Source: Paenibacillus lautus NBRC 15380 (GTDB lineage Bacteria; Bacillota; Bacilli; Paenibacillales; Paenibacillaceae). Taken from it: 64,000 bases of DNA. Location: the NCBI RefSeq assembly GCF_004000945.1, contig NZ_BIMF01000020.1, positions 52,121-116,120 on the forward strand, read 5' to 3'. The notes under the pieces were generated by a model. It was not told the DNA's origin. It saw only the letters and a program-made list of their open reading frames with translations, and did not search any database. A program made the position numbers and the translations under genes. This document shows positions 23,689 through 32,360 of this stretch, in pieces. Within the stretch, counting starts at the first letter, position 1. Each line of letters starts with the position of its first letter.

Positions 23689-24333
23689 GTGAAACGAGGA
23701 TTAATTGTATCATGTCAGGCTTTGCCAGGCGAACCGTTGCATAGTTCATTTATTATGGGACGTATGGCCATTGCGGCAGCCGAATCCGGTGCGGTGGGGA
23801 TCCGTGCTAATAGCGTTGAAGACATCGAGGAAATAAAGAAGCAAGTTGAGTTGCCCATTATTGGCATTATCAAAAAAGACTATCCGGGCATGCAATCGTT
23901 CATTACAGCGACCATGACCGAAGTGGATGCGCTTGTTGGTACGGGGGTTGAGATTATTGCTGTGCAAGCAACGATGGATCAGGATGAGGCATTCCTGCAA
24001 TCGATCTTTACAAAATATCCTTCGCAGAAGTTCATGGCGGATATCTCCACAACGGAAGAGGGGTTGCGAGCAGATCGATTGGGGTTCCACTACATTGGAA
24101 CGACACTTATTGGTTATACACCGCAGTCTCAGCATGTGGAGAAGTTCACCGTGCTGGAAGAACTGATTAAGCAGTGTAAGAAGCCAGTCATTGCAGAAGG
24201 CAACTTCAACACACCGGAGCAGGCTGCAAAAGCGATCGAAATGGGAGCTTATTGCGTGGTTGTAGGCAGCGCCATCACAAGGCCTCAAATCATCGCGAAA
24301 TGGTTCTCGAATGCGGTAAACGAAATTCTATAA
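23689..24333 (+). CDS. nanE: N-acetylmannosamine-6-phosphate 2-epimerase
   Basis: Cytosolic TIM-barrel enzyme converting ManNAc-6-phosphate to GlcNAc-6-phosphate. The N-terminus MKRGLIVSCQALPGEPLHSS and FIMGRMAIAAAESGAVGIRAN are diagnostic, with PIIGIIKKDYP, DISTTEEG and VIAEGNFNTPEQA following. The start is a GTG at 23689 with GGAGGG eight bases upstream; a longer ATG start at 23668 lies before that site. The 214 aa length is slightly below the usual ~220-230. It probably acts directly on the product of the neighbouring PTS. NagA and NagB, needed for the next steps, are not in this window. Confidence 0.93.
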   Translation: MKRGLIVSCQALPGEPLHSSFIMGRMAIAAAESGAVGIRANSVEDIEEIKKQVELPIIGIIKKDYPGMQSFITATMTEVDALVGTGVEIIAVQATMDQDEAFLQSIFTKYPSQKFMADISTTEEGLRADRLGFHYIGTTLIGYTPQSQHVEKFTVLEELIKQCKKPVIAEGNFNTPEQAAKAIEMGAYCVVVGSAITRPQIIAKWFSNAVNEIL

Positions 24334-24369
24334 CAAAAGAGCATACAGAAAGATTTAGCACCCTTAATA

Positions 24370-24428
24370 AAAGGCGGGGCTGTCCCAAAAGTCATTGAAG
24401 ATGACTTAGGGACAGCCCCGCCTTTTTT
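24370..24428. terminator. Bidirectional terminator between nanE and uppP
   Basis: AAGGCGGGGCTGTCCC pairs perfectly with GGGACAGCCCCGCCTT, with an inner AAGTCAT/ATGACTT stem, six T on the plus side and AAAA on the other. It serves both convergent operons. Confidence 0.92.
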
Positions 24429-24464
24429 CAATCTTGTGCATTCAATATACATGAACGAACGGTT

Positions 24465-25307
24465 TTACAGATAAAGCACCAACGCAATAATAGCAGCGAG
24501 CACGATCCGATAGATCGCAAACGGCACCAGCTTGATCCGGTTAATCAGCTTCAGGAAGAAGCGGATGGAGATCAAGGCGAAGACGAAGGCTGCCACGAAT
24601 CCGGCGATGAAGAACGGAAGAGCCTCGAGCGTGAAGTATTCCCAGTTCTTTAGCAGCGACAGGAAGCTGGCTCCGAACATGATCGGCACAGCCATAATGA
24701 AGGTAAAGTCAGCCGCCGCGCGGTGACTCATGCCCAGCATGACGCCTCCGGAGATGGTGGAGCCGGAGCGGGAGAAGCCTGGCCAGAGCGACAGACATTG
24801 AATCAGTCCGACGCTGAATGCCTGCTTGTACGTAATTTGATCGACAGTGACCACTTTCGGCTCTTTTTTCGAGCTGACCTTGTCGGCAACGATCATGAAG
24901 ATGGCTCCGATCACAAGCCCGATCAGCACCGTTTCGGTAGAAAATAAATGCTCGTCAATAAGGTCTTCGAACAAGACGCCCAGCACGCCCGCCGGAATCA
25001 AACCGACGATAACCTGGCTGAGTCTCAGTCTGCCCATACCCGCCGGTACGCCCGCTTCTGGTTTTTTGCGCTTGAGTCCCAAGAGATCCAGGAAGCGGTC
25101 CTTGAACACCACGATGACGGCGAGAATGGAGCCGAGCTGAATGACGACCTTGAACGTGTTGGCTACGTATTTCGTCAGAAACTCCTCGGATTTCAGCCAC
25201 ATGTCATCCACGATGATCATATGACCGGTAGAGGATACAGGAGCGAACTCGGTCAGTCCCTCGACGATTCCCAGAATAATTGCTTTGAGGATGGTTAAAA
25301 AATCCAT
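24465..25307 (-). CDS. uppP: Undecaprenyl-diphosphatase (UppP/BacA)
   Basis: Integral membrane enzyme (280 aa) that removes one phosphate from undecaprenyl diphosphate so the lipid carrier can be reused in wall synthesis; extra copies give bacitracin resistance. The first signature VEGLTEFAPVSSTGHMII (Glu17, Glu20 and the Ser-Ser-Thr-Gly-His cluster) and the second GFSRSGSTISGG are both intact. It starts at an ATG with GGGAGAG upstream. It lies directly downstream of a DedA gene and a Bce-type resistance module, on the same strand. A strong terminator follows. Confidence 0.95.
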   Translation of the reverse strand: MDFLTILKAIILGIVEGLTEFAPVSSTGHMIIVDDMWLKSEEFLTKYVANTFKVVIQLGSILAVIVVFKDRFLDLLGLKRKKPEAGVPAGMGRLRLSQVIVGLIPAGVLGVLFEDLIDEHLFSTETVLIGLVIGAIFMIVADKVSSKKEPKVVTVDQITYKQAFSVGLIQCLSLWPGFSRSGSTISGGVMLGMSHRAAADFTFIMAVPIMFGASFLSLLKNWEYFTLEALPFFIAGFVAAFVFALISIRFFLKLINRIKLVPFAIYRIVLAAIIALVLYL

Positions 25308-25392
25308 GACCTATAGTCTCTCCCTTACAAAAAAATGTTAAATGTAATGATATGAATGATGAATGGCATGAAATGCATGATCCAAAGCTGAC

Positions 25393-26004
25393 TTAAGCTG
25401 ACTTTCTCCGCTTGCGGAAGAAAAAGAACAGGAACGCAATCACGGCCACAGCTATTAAAGCATAAGCGATATTGGAATAGACGTCCATGAAGGCCACGAT
25501 ATTTTCCCATGAATCACCGACGGCGGCCCCGACGGATACCAGGATGACGTTCCAGATCAAGGTACCGATGCTCGTGAAGAGCAGGAACATGCCGAACTTC
25601 ATGTTGGACATCCCCGCCGGGATGGAGATCAGGCTCCGGATCAGCGGAATCATGCGGCAGAACAGCACGGTCCAGTAGCCGTATTTATCGAACCAGGCAT
25701 CCGCCTTGCGGATGTCTTCTTTTTTGACGCGGAGGATATGCCCCCAGCGATCCACGATTTTTTCAAGCCGCTCAACATCGAGCAGGCGACCAATCCCGTA
25801 CAGAATAACAGCACCGAGTACAGATCCGATGGTAGCTGCGATAATGACGCCAGGCACCGTCAGTTTCGTGTAGGTGGTCATGAATCCGCCGAAGGTTAGA
25901 ATGACCTCGGAGGGGATCGGCGGAAAGACGTTTTCCAAGGCAATCATCAGCAGGATGCCGACATAGCCGAACTTCTCCATAATGTCCGTAATCCAGTTTT
26001 CCAA
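25393..26004 (-). CDS. DedA-family membrane protein (UptA/YngC-like)
   Basis: Membrane protein of 203 aa. The DedA motifs are ENVFPPIPSEVILTFGG (residues 24-40), the glycine-rich GSVLGAVILYGIGR and the conserved FCRMIPLIRSLISIPAGMSNM with essential Arg residues. The C-terminal segment ends in a basic tail (FRKRRKSA). DedA members such as B. subtilis YngC/UptA are known to flip undecaprenyl phosphate back across the membrane. Location between the Bce-type transporter and uppP makes that job likely here, though other DedA roles are possible. The start is a TTG at 26004 with GAGGTG six bases upstream. Confidence 0.92.
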   Translation of the reverse strand: MENWITDIMEKFGYVGILLMIALENVFPPIPSEVILTFGGFMTTYTKLTVPGVIIAATIGSVLGAVILYGIGRLLDVERLEKIVDRWGHILRVKKEDIRKADAWFDKYGYWTVLFCRMIPLIRSLISIPAGMSNMKFGMFLLFTSIGTLIWNVILVSVGAAVGDSWENIVAFMDVYSNIAYALIAVAVIAFLFFFFRKRRKSA

Positions 26005-26047
26005 AAGTTACACCTCTTTCAAAAGATAAGGATGTCTCTGCCATCCT

Positions 26048-27997
26048 TTATATAAGGGTCTGCTTCAGCTTGCGCAAATATTGGCTGCGGATGAAGAAGA
26101 AGTACAGGACCTGCATCATCAGGAAGCTGATCAGCACAATGCCCATTTCAGCCGCAATGGATAAATAGAAATAGCTTTGCAGCGCGATGAAAGCAAAGAT
26201 GCTGTGCACGATCGCAAGGCTGATCGGTACAAAAAACAGCAGCGCCAGTTGTCCGGTTACGATCCGCCGGAACTCCTTATCCGTCATCCCGAGCCGGGAT
26301 ATCGTGGTATAATGCCTGCGGTCATAATCCAGATCGGCATAGAGGCGGAAGTACAGGAAGCTTCCTGCCGCGATAAAAAACACCGTGCCCACAAGCAATG
26401 CCGCGAAGAGCAGCATATTGTACAGGCTGTCCCGAAGGGCAAACAGTGTGCCGCTGACCGCCAGCGCGTAAGGCCGGTCCATCTCATAACGCACGGCACC
26501 GCTCGGGGCCAAGTGAGGGACGATGCCCTCGGTCTCCGTAAAATCATCCACGTAGAAGCCGGTGTACTGTTCCTGCCGGACCGGATCCGTGATAGCGGCG
26601 AAGATGTCGTCGCTGACGACCAGTCCGCCGAAACGGGAATCGTCATCCATCTCCGGCAGCAAATATTCCGGCACGCCGACATGATCGGAATAACCGATTT
26701 CACGCAGCCGGATGTCGGAATCCCGCAGCCGGTAAGAAGCGTAATCCCGGTTGCGGATATAAGCTCTGTCGTTTTGCGAAGCAATGAGGACAAGGGCCTC
26801 CTCGCCGCTCGGCGGCTGTTCGTTAAACGGCAGTCCCGCCATCACGACGGCCGCCTTATAATCGGAGAACGAGATCAGTGTCAACGGAATCTCCGATGGA
26901 CCGACCTGCGCCGATGCCAGTACGGCATCCGTATATTTAACGCGAAACGATAGCGTTTCAAACGGTATTTTTCTCGATTCAAGCTCATGCCGGATTTCGT
27001 TCAAATGCTGCTCCTCGGAGGCATCTCCCGTTTTGGCGAGATAACCGATGGCGGCTGGGAAGTCCTCGTTGAACTGCTTCGTGAGCACCGGGATGGAGGC
27101 AAATACGCCTACCGAGCAAAAAGACACGGCCAGCACGATCGTCACCATCGAGAACATCTGGGCATGATCCTTCAGCCGGTATTGCAGGCTGGATAGCGAG
27201 ATCAGCTTGGTCCTTCTCCAGGCTAACCGGCGGCTCTGCTTCAACCTCCGCACGAGAGCAACTCCAAGCTGGGTATACAACAGATACGTGCCGATCATCG
27301 TCATTAAGGTAACCGGAAACATGCGCAGCGCAAGGGTCGATGCGCTTGTCGTGGCCGCCAGGCTGTAGCTGACCAACAGCAGGGCAGCCGCCAATATGGA
27401 TAACCACGGCGATGTCCTGGGCGCGGTTTTCGGCCGCTGTCCGGACTGGAACAAGTCGATTAGCGCTTTGGGCCGCAGCAGCCAGGGTGTGCACAGCGAA
27501 ATGATGAGGAACAGCAGCACATAACTCGCGACCGTCAGCCCCAGCGCGCGCAGGCTCAGTCGAAACGGCAGGGGCGGGACTCCGAGAAAGGCCGAGCCTG
27601 CCATCAGGAACAGCTTGCCTGTAATGATGCCGAACAGGATGCCCGTTGCAATCGCACTTACGCCGATGATCATATTTTCGAGAAACACCATCTTGTTAAA
27701 CTGGCGGTCCGTCATGCCATGCATGAACAGAATGCCGAACTCGCGCTTGCGGGTCTTCAAGAAAGCCCCGACGGAATACAGTACAAAGAAAAACGAGAAT
27801 ACGTACATAATCAGCTCTGCGCCGACCATCGCCTGGATCACAACCGGATAGAACATCTCGTCCGTGATGGAAGGGTGAAACAGGAACAGCGCGCACACAA
27901 AGAAAATCATGACGGAGAATGCACTGCTTAAGAAATAGGCCGCATAGGTCCGCTTATTCCTCAGGACATTCCTAAAAGCGAATTGTCGAAAGGTCAT
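26048..27997 (-). CDS. BceB-type ABC permease (FtsX family)
   Basis: Permease of a cell-wall-peptide resistance transporter (649 aa, the usual BceB size). It has FtsX-like membrane helices, beginning TFRQFAFRNVLRNKRTYAAYF, and a large extracellular loop of about 200 residues (approximately 300-510) that in this family detects the peptide and talks to the sensor kinase. The real start is the ATG at 27997, preceded by GGGAGGAGG; longer in-frame starts lie inside the ATPase gene. It overlaps the ATPase gene by 26 bases. BceAB types free lipid II-cycle intermediates from bacitracin and related peptides. Confidence 0.9.
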   Translation of the reverse strand: MTFRQFAFRNVLRNKRTYAAYFLSSAFSVMIFFVCALFLFHPSITDEMFYPVVIQAMVGAELIMYVFSFFFVLYSVGAFLKTRKREFGILFMHGMTDRQFNKMVFLENMIIGVSAIATGILFGIITGKLFLMAGSAFLGVPPLPFRLSLRALGLTVASYVLLFLIISLCTPWLLRPKALIDLFQSGQRPKTAPRTSPWLSILAAALLLVSYSLAATTSASTLALRMFPVTLMTMIGTYLLYTQLGVALVRRLKQSRRLAWRRTKLISLSSLQYRLKDHAQMFSMVTIVLAVSFCSVGVFASIPVLTKQFNEDFPAAIGYLAKTGDASEEQHLNEIRHELESRKIPFETLSFRVKYTDAVLASAQVGPSEIPLTLISFSDYKAAVVMAGLPFNEQPPSGEEALVLIASQNDRAYIRNRDYASYRLRDSDIRLREIGYSDHVGVPEYLLPEMDDDSRFGGLVVSDDIFAAITDPVRQEQYTGFYVDDFTETEGIVPHLAPSGAVRYEMDRPYALAVSGTLFALRDSLYNMLLFAALLVGTVFFIAAGSFLYFRLYADLDYDRRHYTTISRLGMTDKEFRRIVTGQLALLFFVPISLAIVHSIFAFIALQSYFYLSIAAEMGIVLISFLMMQVLYFFFIRSQYLRKLKQTLI

Positions 27998-28742
27998 GAC
28001 TTCCTCCTCCCAGCAGTGCCAGCATGTCGATGATTTTCTGGAAAAAGGCTTGGCGGTTGTCACCGCAATACATTTCATTATATAGTTGACCGTCCTTAAT
28101 GAACAAGACGCGGTCACAGTAGCTGGCTGCCACCGGATCATGAGTGACCATGAGAATCGTTGCGGAAGCCTCTTTGCTCGAAGCGGATAGCGTCTGCATC
28201 ACTTCTTTGGAGGCTCTGGAGTCCAGGTTTCCCGTGGGCTCGTCGGCCAGAATCAGGGAGGGCTCCTGAATGAGCGCCCTGGCGATGGCGGTGCGCTGCA
28301 TCTGTCCGCCGGAAATCTCGTAGGTATGCTTGTGCAGAATGGACCCGATGCCGAGCCGGTCTGCGATCCGGTTCAGCCGGCTGCCCATTTCGTCCAGCGG
28401 CATGCTCTCCAGCGTTAACGGAAGAACGATGTTTTCCTCAACGGTCAGCGTATCCAGCAGATTGAAATGCTGGAAGACGAAGCCCAGCTCCCGGCGCCGA
28501 AACAGAGCGGTATCGCTCCTGCTGAGCAGATGGGGATTGCGTCCGCCTATGATCACTTCCCCGGCCGTGGGCTGATCAATGGTGGCAATCAGATTGAGGA
28601 GCGTCGTTTTTCCGCTGCCGGAAGGTCCCATAATGCCGACGAATTCGCCTTTGGCGACGTTGAAGTGAATATTGCTCAGCGCTTGGAACGCCACTTTGCC
28701 CTCGTAGATTTTGGATAGATGCTTGACGCTCAGGATGGGCAT
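27972..28742 (-). CDS. BceA-type ABC ATPase
   Basis: Cytosolic ATPase of the same transporter (256 aa). Walker A GPSGSGKTT (residues 39-47), Q-loop VFQHFNLLDTL, signature EISGGQMQRTAIARAL, Walker B LILADEPTGNLD and H-loop THD are intact and match the MacB/BceA class. GGAG lies before the ATG. Upstream is a perfect TTACA-N4-TGTAA inverted repeat, the kind of site bound by BceR. It is separated from the kinase gene by about 185 bases containing that site, so the transporter pair has its own inducible promoter. Confidence 0.93.
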   Translation of the reverse strand: MPILSVKHLSKIYEGKVAFQALSNIHFNVAKGEFVGIMGPSGSGKTTLLNLIATIDQPTAGEVIIGGRNPHLLSRSDTALFRRRELGFVFQHFNLLDTLTVEENIVLPLTLESMPLDEMGSRLNRIADRLGIGSILHKHTYEISGGQMQRTAIARALIQEPSLILADEPTGNLDSRASKEVMQTLSASSKEASATILMVTHDPVAASYCDRVLFIKDGQLYNEMYCGDNRQAFFQKIIDMLALLGGGSHDLSTIRF

Positions 28743-28819
28743 ATCTTCACTCCTCTATAACGATGTTATCATTGTAAAAGATTCGTTTGCGTCTATGCCA
28801 TATTCGTAACTTACAGTTA

Positions 28820-28837
28820 CCTTACAACCTTGTAAGG
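28820..28837. promoter_or_regulatory. BceR-type operator upstream of the transporter genes
   Basis: CCTTACAA (28820-28827), CC, TTGTAAGG (28830-28837): a perfect 8-bp inverted repeat whose core is TTACA-ACCT-TGTAA. This fits the TNACA-N4-TGTAA pattern known for BceR-like regulators. It lies 78 bases before the BceA-type start. Confidence 0.75.
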
Positions 28838-28927
28838 TTTCTTTTACTGACGTAAGCAGATCGGGGAATAAGCCGCAGCGCTCTTAAAGAGCATGTACTG
28901 CCGTTCCCTTCCATCTACCGGTGGAAT

Positions 28928-29935
28928 TTATGGTGCGACGCGGCCTGCAGAATCCGCAAAAACGATGCGGACCGTCGTTCCTTCATCGACCTTGGATTCG
29001 ATTTCGAAGGCATGTCCAAGCTTATCGCATATTTGTTTGACCAGAAACAGTCCCATGCCTGTCGATTCCTGGAACCGGCGACCGTTCTCTCCGGTGAAAT
29101 AAGGATCGAACACCCGTGGCAGGTCGCTTTGGGGAATACCGATGCCCTCGTCCCGGATTTCAAGCACAATTTGATTCCCCCGGATGTAGCCGTTGAAAAA
29201 GAGGGTGCCTTGTTCCTTCAGCGTATATCGAACTGCGTTGGTCAGCAGCTGCGTCAGCACAAAAGAAAGCCATTTCTCGTCCGTGGCTACCGTTAATCCG
29301 GAATCGATCCGGACGGACGGGTATATTCTCCGCCGGATAAACAGACGCTTTTGCTCGGAGGTGACATTCCGGACGATTCGCTGAAGCGGCAGGTTTTCCA
29401 CATGGAAATCATGCTCGAACGTATCAAGCCTGGCAGTATACAGCACCAGATCAAGCCCTTTTTTGAGCCGGTCCAGCTCGTCGCCGATTGCGGCAAAACG
29501 GGGGTCATCGTCATCCTGAAGGATCAGGTGAATGACCGAAATCGGCGTTTTCATCTGGTGGGCCCATTGGTTGATGAACTGTAGATGGCCTTCAATCTTA
29601 TGCTTATAGTTATGCAGATCCGTGGTGTAATGCCGGAACTGGGTTTTCAGCAGCTGATGAAGCGCTTCGGCGAGCGGGGTATGGGAGGATTCTGCCGAGG
29701 ATTCGCCGGTGAGGGATTCTCCCGGGAGCGGCTGCTCCAATCGTTTATAGAAGGAACGGTTGGCAATGAACCGGAAGGCCAGATAGCCGAGCAGCAGCAG
29801 CAAGCTGATGATGCCCGCGTACAGGCTGACCGTCAAATTGCGATAACCATCCAGCCTGTAGATCAGGGTTACGACAAGGAGCTGGGCGATATAGACAATC
29901 ATTAAGGGACGCTGCTCTTGCAGAAATAGCCTCAT
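28928..29935 (-). CDS. BceS-type intramembrane-sensing histidine kinase
   Basis: Sensor kinase of 335 aa. Two membrane helices (about 11-30 and 36-57) are joined by only a few residues, leaving no extracellular sensor, so detection depends on the BceAB-type transporter. The phospho-acceptor is His126 (QWAHQMKTPISVIHL), with the N box LLTNAVRYT, then DEGIGIP and a glycine motif GMGLFLVKQICDKL. It starts at an ATG overlapping the regulator stop by four bases. Its 3' end lies next to the operator of the transporter genes. Confidence 0.93.
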   Translation of the reverse strand: MRLFLQEQRPLMIVYIAQLLVVTLIYRLDGYRNLTVSLYAGIISLLLLLGYLAFRFIANRSFYKRLEQPLPGESLTGESSAESSHTPLAEALHQLLKTQFRHYTTDLHNYKHKIEGHLQFINQWAHQMKTPISVIHLILQDDDDPRFAAIGDELDRLKKGLDLVLYTARLDTFEHDFHVENLPLQRIVRNVTSEQKRLFIRRRIYPSVRIDSGLTVATDEKWLSFVLTQLLTNAVRYTLKEQGTLFFNGYIRGNQIVLEIRDEGIGIPQSDLPRVFDPYFTGENGRRFQESTGMGLFLVKQICDKLGHAFEIESKVDEGTTVRIVFADSAGRVAP

Positions 29936-30633
29936 GCTTCGTCCCCCCAGCTCGGTACCAGCCGATAGCCGCGCCCGCGCACGGTTTGAAGACCGTCCTC
30001 AATTCCGAGGGCGGTGAGTTTCTTGCGGACGCGGGTGATGTACACATTCAGCGTATTATCGTCCACAAAGGCCTGATCATCCCATATTTTCTCCAGGAGT
30101 CGGTCCCTGCTGACGATCTGCTCGGGCTTCTTCATTAATTCGTCCAATATTTTGGCTTCGGTATGGCTGAGTTCCGCTTGGGTCTGTCCGAGCGAAACGG
30201 AAAGACGCTCAACGTCAAGCGTGAGTCCGGCAACGCTGAGGACACGCTCATTCTGACCGGCAGCATAGGACCCGTAGGCCCGCCGGAGCTGGCTCTTGAT
30301 TTTGGCCATGACAATCTCGTAGTCAAAGGGTTTGGTTATATAATCATCGGCGCCGTTCTCCAGCGCCATCACCTGATCCATTTTCCCGTCGCGGGCGGAG
30401 ATGAAGATGATCGGGCAGGTGGAGAGGCTGCGGAACTGTCGGCACCAATAGTAGCCGTCGAATTTAGGCAGATTGATATCCAGAAGTACAAGATGAGGGT
30501 CATAAGATTCAAATTGATCGCGCACCGTTTCGAAATCATGAACGGACTGCGTCGCGTAACCGAATTTATGAAGATATTCTTTCAGCAGGCCGACCAGCCC
30601 GGTATCGTCTTCGACAATGAAAATTTTGAACAT
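29932..30633 (-). CDS. BceR-type response regulator (OmpR family)
   Basis: DNA-binding response regulator. The receiver domain begins FKIFIVEDDTG and has the phospho-acceptor Asp in LVLLDINLP, with the conserved Lys in YITKPFDYE. The C-terminal winged helix (about residues 130-230) ends in TVRGRGYRL. The start is uncertain: ATG at 30633 (MFKIF, as in B. subtilis BceR) or ATG at 30642; AAGGG lies 12 or 3 bases away respectively. It is translationally coupled to its kinase. It should activate the bceA-type promoter through the site at 28820. Confidence 0.92.
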   Translation of the reverse strand: MFKIFIVEDDTGLVGLLKEYLHKFGYATQSVHDFETVRDQFESYDPHLVLLDINLPKFDGYYWCRQFRSLSTCPIIFISARDGKMDQVMALENGADDYITKPFDYEIVMAKIKSQLRRAYGSYAAGQNERVLSVAGLTLDVERLSVSLGQTQAELSHTEAKILDELMKKPEQIVSRDRLLEKIWDDQAFVDDNTLNVYITRVRKKLTALGIEDGLQTVRGRGYRLVPSWGDEA

Positions 30634-30797
30634 ATCGATCATAGTCCCTTCATTTGACATTCTCGTACCGTCTGTATTGTACCAAATTGTCAGGATATAA
30701 GGAAAAATTACGTGAGCGAAGACAGTAGGTGACATTAGGGAGAGCGGGGGGAGTTTTCCAAACAAATAACTATGATAAATTCAATCGACCAGTCTAT

Positions 30798-30828
30798 GGA
30801 GATCATGAGCATTCATGATCTCCTTTTT
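30798..30828 (+). terminator. Hairpin with plus-strand T tract between two minus-strand operons
   Basis: GGAGATCATGA pairs perfectly with TCATGATCTCC around GCAT, followed by five T on the plus strand. All neighbouring genes run on the minus strand, where the hairpin has no T tract. It may still stop the kinase gene ending at 30852, or it may end an antisense transcript. Confidence 0.65.
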
Positions 30829-30851
30829 GTTGTTTTCTGATTTCGTGTTAT

Positions 30852-32360
30852 TTAGCAATCAAGGAGGGGATGAATGATACCCGGCCATTCCGCACGGAAA
30901 ACCGTTCCTTGGTTAACCGTGCTGTCCACGCTCATCTGACCGCCATGCGCGTTAATAATGGACTGGGTGATGGACAGTCCAAGACCTGCACCGCCGTGCT
31001 GTCTGGTCCGGGATTCATCGATGCGGTAGAAGCGCTCGAATAAATGGGGCAGATGCTCCTTCGGAATCCCGGCTCCATTGTCGCTGACCAGCAGTACGGC
31101 ATGGTCCTTGGTTCTATCCAGTGTAACGGTAATCCGCCCTGTGGCAGCATCGGTATGCTGCACCGCATTATGAAACAGATTGTAGATGACCTGCTTGATC
31201 TTGTCGGGGTCACACCGGCACAGCACGGCTGCTGCTTGAATCGTTACTTTCCTGCCTTGGGCAAGCATCCTCAAATGGGGCTCCATCTCAAACAGCAGCC
31301 GCTCCAGCCGGATATCCTGCAGATGAAGCTCCGGCTTGCGGTCAAGCTTGGCTAACAGAAGCAAATCCTCGACCAGTTTCTTCATGCGCTTGGATTCCCC
31401 GTGCATGCTGGATAGTGCAGCATGCAGCTGCTCCGGGTTGTCGGCGGCCCCGCGGCCAAGCACCTCCAAAAAGCCGTGAATCGAAGTGAGCGGCGTTCGC
31501 AGCTCATGGGAAGCATCGGCAATAAACCTCCGCATCTGCTCTTTGGCTTCGCGTTCCGTTTCAAACGCATCTTCGAGCCTTTTCAGCATGCCGTTAAACG
31601 ATTCGGCCAAGCGGTCAATCTCCCGTTGACCCTGCACGGCGGGAATACGCTCCGCTAAGTTTCCGGCGTCCGTGCGTTCTACCGTTTCGACCATTCGGTT
31701 CAGCGGGTGGAGCGTCCGGCGCAGCAAAGGCAAGTACAATGCAACCCCCGCAGCCATGGCAAGTATAGCCAGTACGGCAAAAATCAGCAGCTGCCGCAAC
31801 AGAACGGCATGCAGCGGCTGTGTATCCATCCCAAGCTGCAGTATACCGGAAGGGCTGTTTGGGCTGCCGTAAGGGCGAAAGACAACGATCTGCTCGGTGC
31901 CTACGGTATTGTCAATCACTTCATACGCAACGGGCTGGCGCTCTTTGAATTGCTCCAGAATCGAGGTATAAGCCTCTGCTGTCAGCTGCGGTGCGGAGAG
32001 ACCGGTGTCACTGGTCAGGTCGGTGTAGTTTCCGTTCGTTGCGATCTTGGCAAGCGACATATTCGGCAGAAAGAGCATAGGTCTATCACCCTGACGCGGA
32101 TTTTCCGGAAGGGCTTCGTTATTTCGCTCAGCAGGCCGGTTGCGCGGCTCCCGATCAGGCTCCCATAGCTCCACGGGGATAGAGCGAGCCTGGAGGGAAA
32201 GCGCCTCGGCTTGATTGCGGAACAGGGCATTTTTCATCAATACATATTGCCATGCGCCGATCAGCACAAGCAGAAGCGCCAAGACGATGAGGGATCGTGA
32301 TAGGAGCTGCGTACGTAGCGACGTAGGCCCGGATGAACGTGCACGGTTTCGCAAACTCAT
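30852..32360 (-). CDS. Sensor histidine kinase with extracellular domain and HAMP
   Basis: Membrane kinase of 502 aa. Helices at about 22-43 and 188-210 flank an extracellular region of about 140 residues, which includes a proline/arginine/glutamate-rich stretch (about 66-95). HAMP follows at 211-264, then His285 (ADASHELRTPLTSI), N box LFHNAVQHT, G1 DNGAGIP, F box LFERFYR and G2 GGAGLGLSI. The domain order is that of CssS/ArlS/PhoR-type kinases. It overlaps its response regulator by four bases. The signal is unknown; no target genes sit beside it. Confidence 0.92.
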   Translation of the reverse strand: MSLRNRARSSGPTSLRTQLLSRSLIVLALLLVLIGAWQYVLMKNALFRNQAEALSLQARSIPVELWEPDREPRNRPAERNNEALPENPRQGDRPMLFLPNMSLAKIATNGNYTDLTSDTGLSAPQLTAEAYTSILEQFKERQPVAYEVIDNTVGTEQIVVFRPYGSPNSPSGILQLGMDTQPLHAVLLRQLLIFAVLAILAMAAGVALYLPLLRRTLHPLNRMVETVERTDAGNLAERIPAVQGQREIDRLAESFNGMLKRLEDAFETEREAKEQMRRFIADASHELRTPLTSIHGFLEVLGRGAADNPEQLHAALSSMHGESKRMKKLVEDLLLLAKLDRKPELHLQDIRLERLLFEMEPHLRMLAQGRKVTIQAAAVLCRCDPDKIKQVIYNLFHNAVQHTDAATGRITVTLDRTKDHAVLLVSDNGAGIPKEHLPHLFERFYRIDESRTRQHGGAGLGLSITQSIINAHGGQMSVDSTVNQGTVFRAEWPGIIHPLLDC

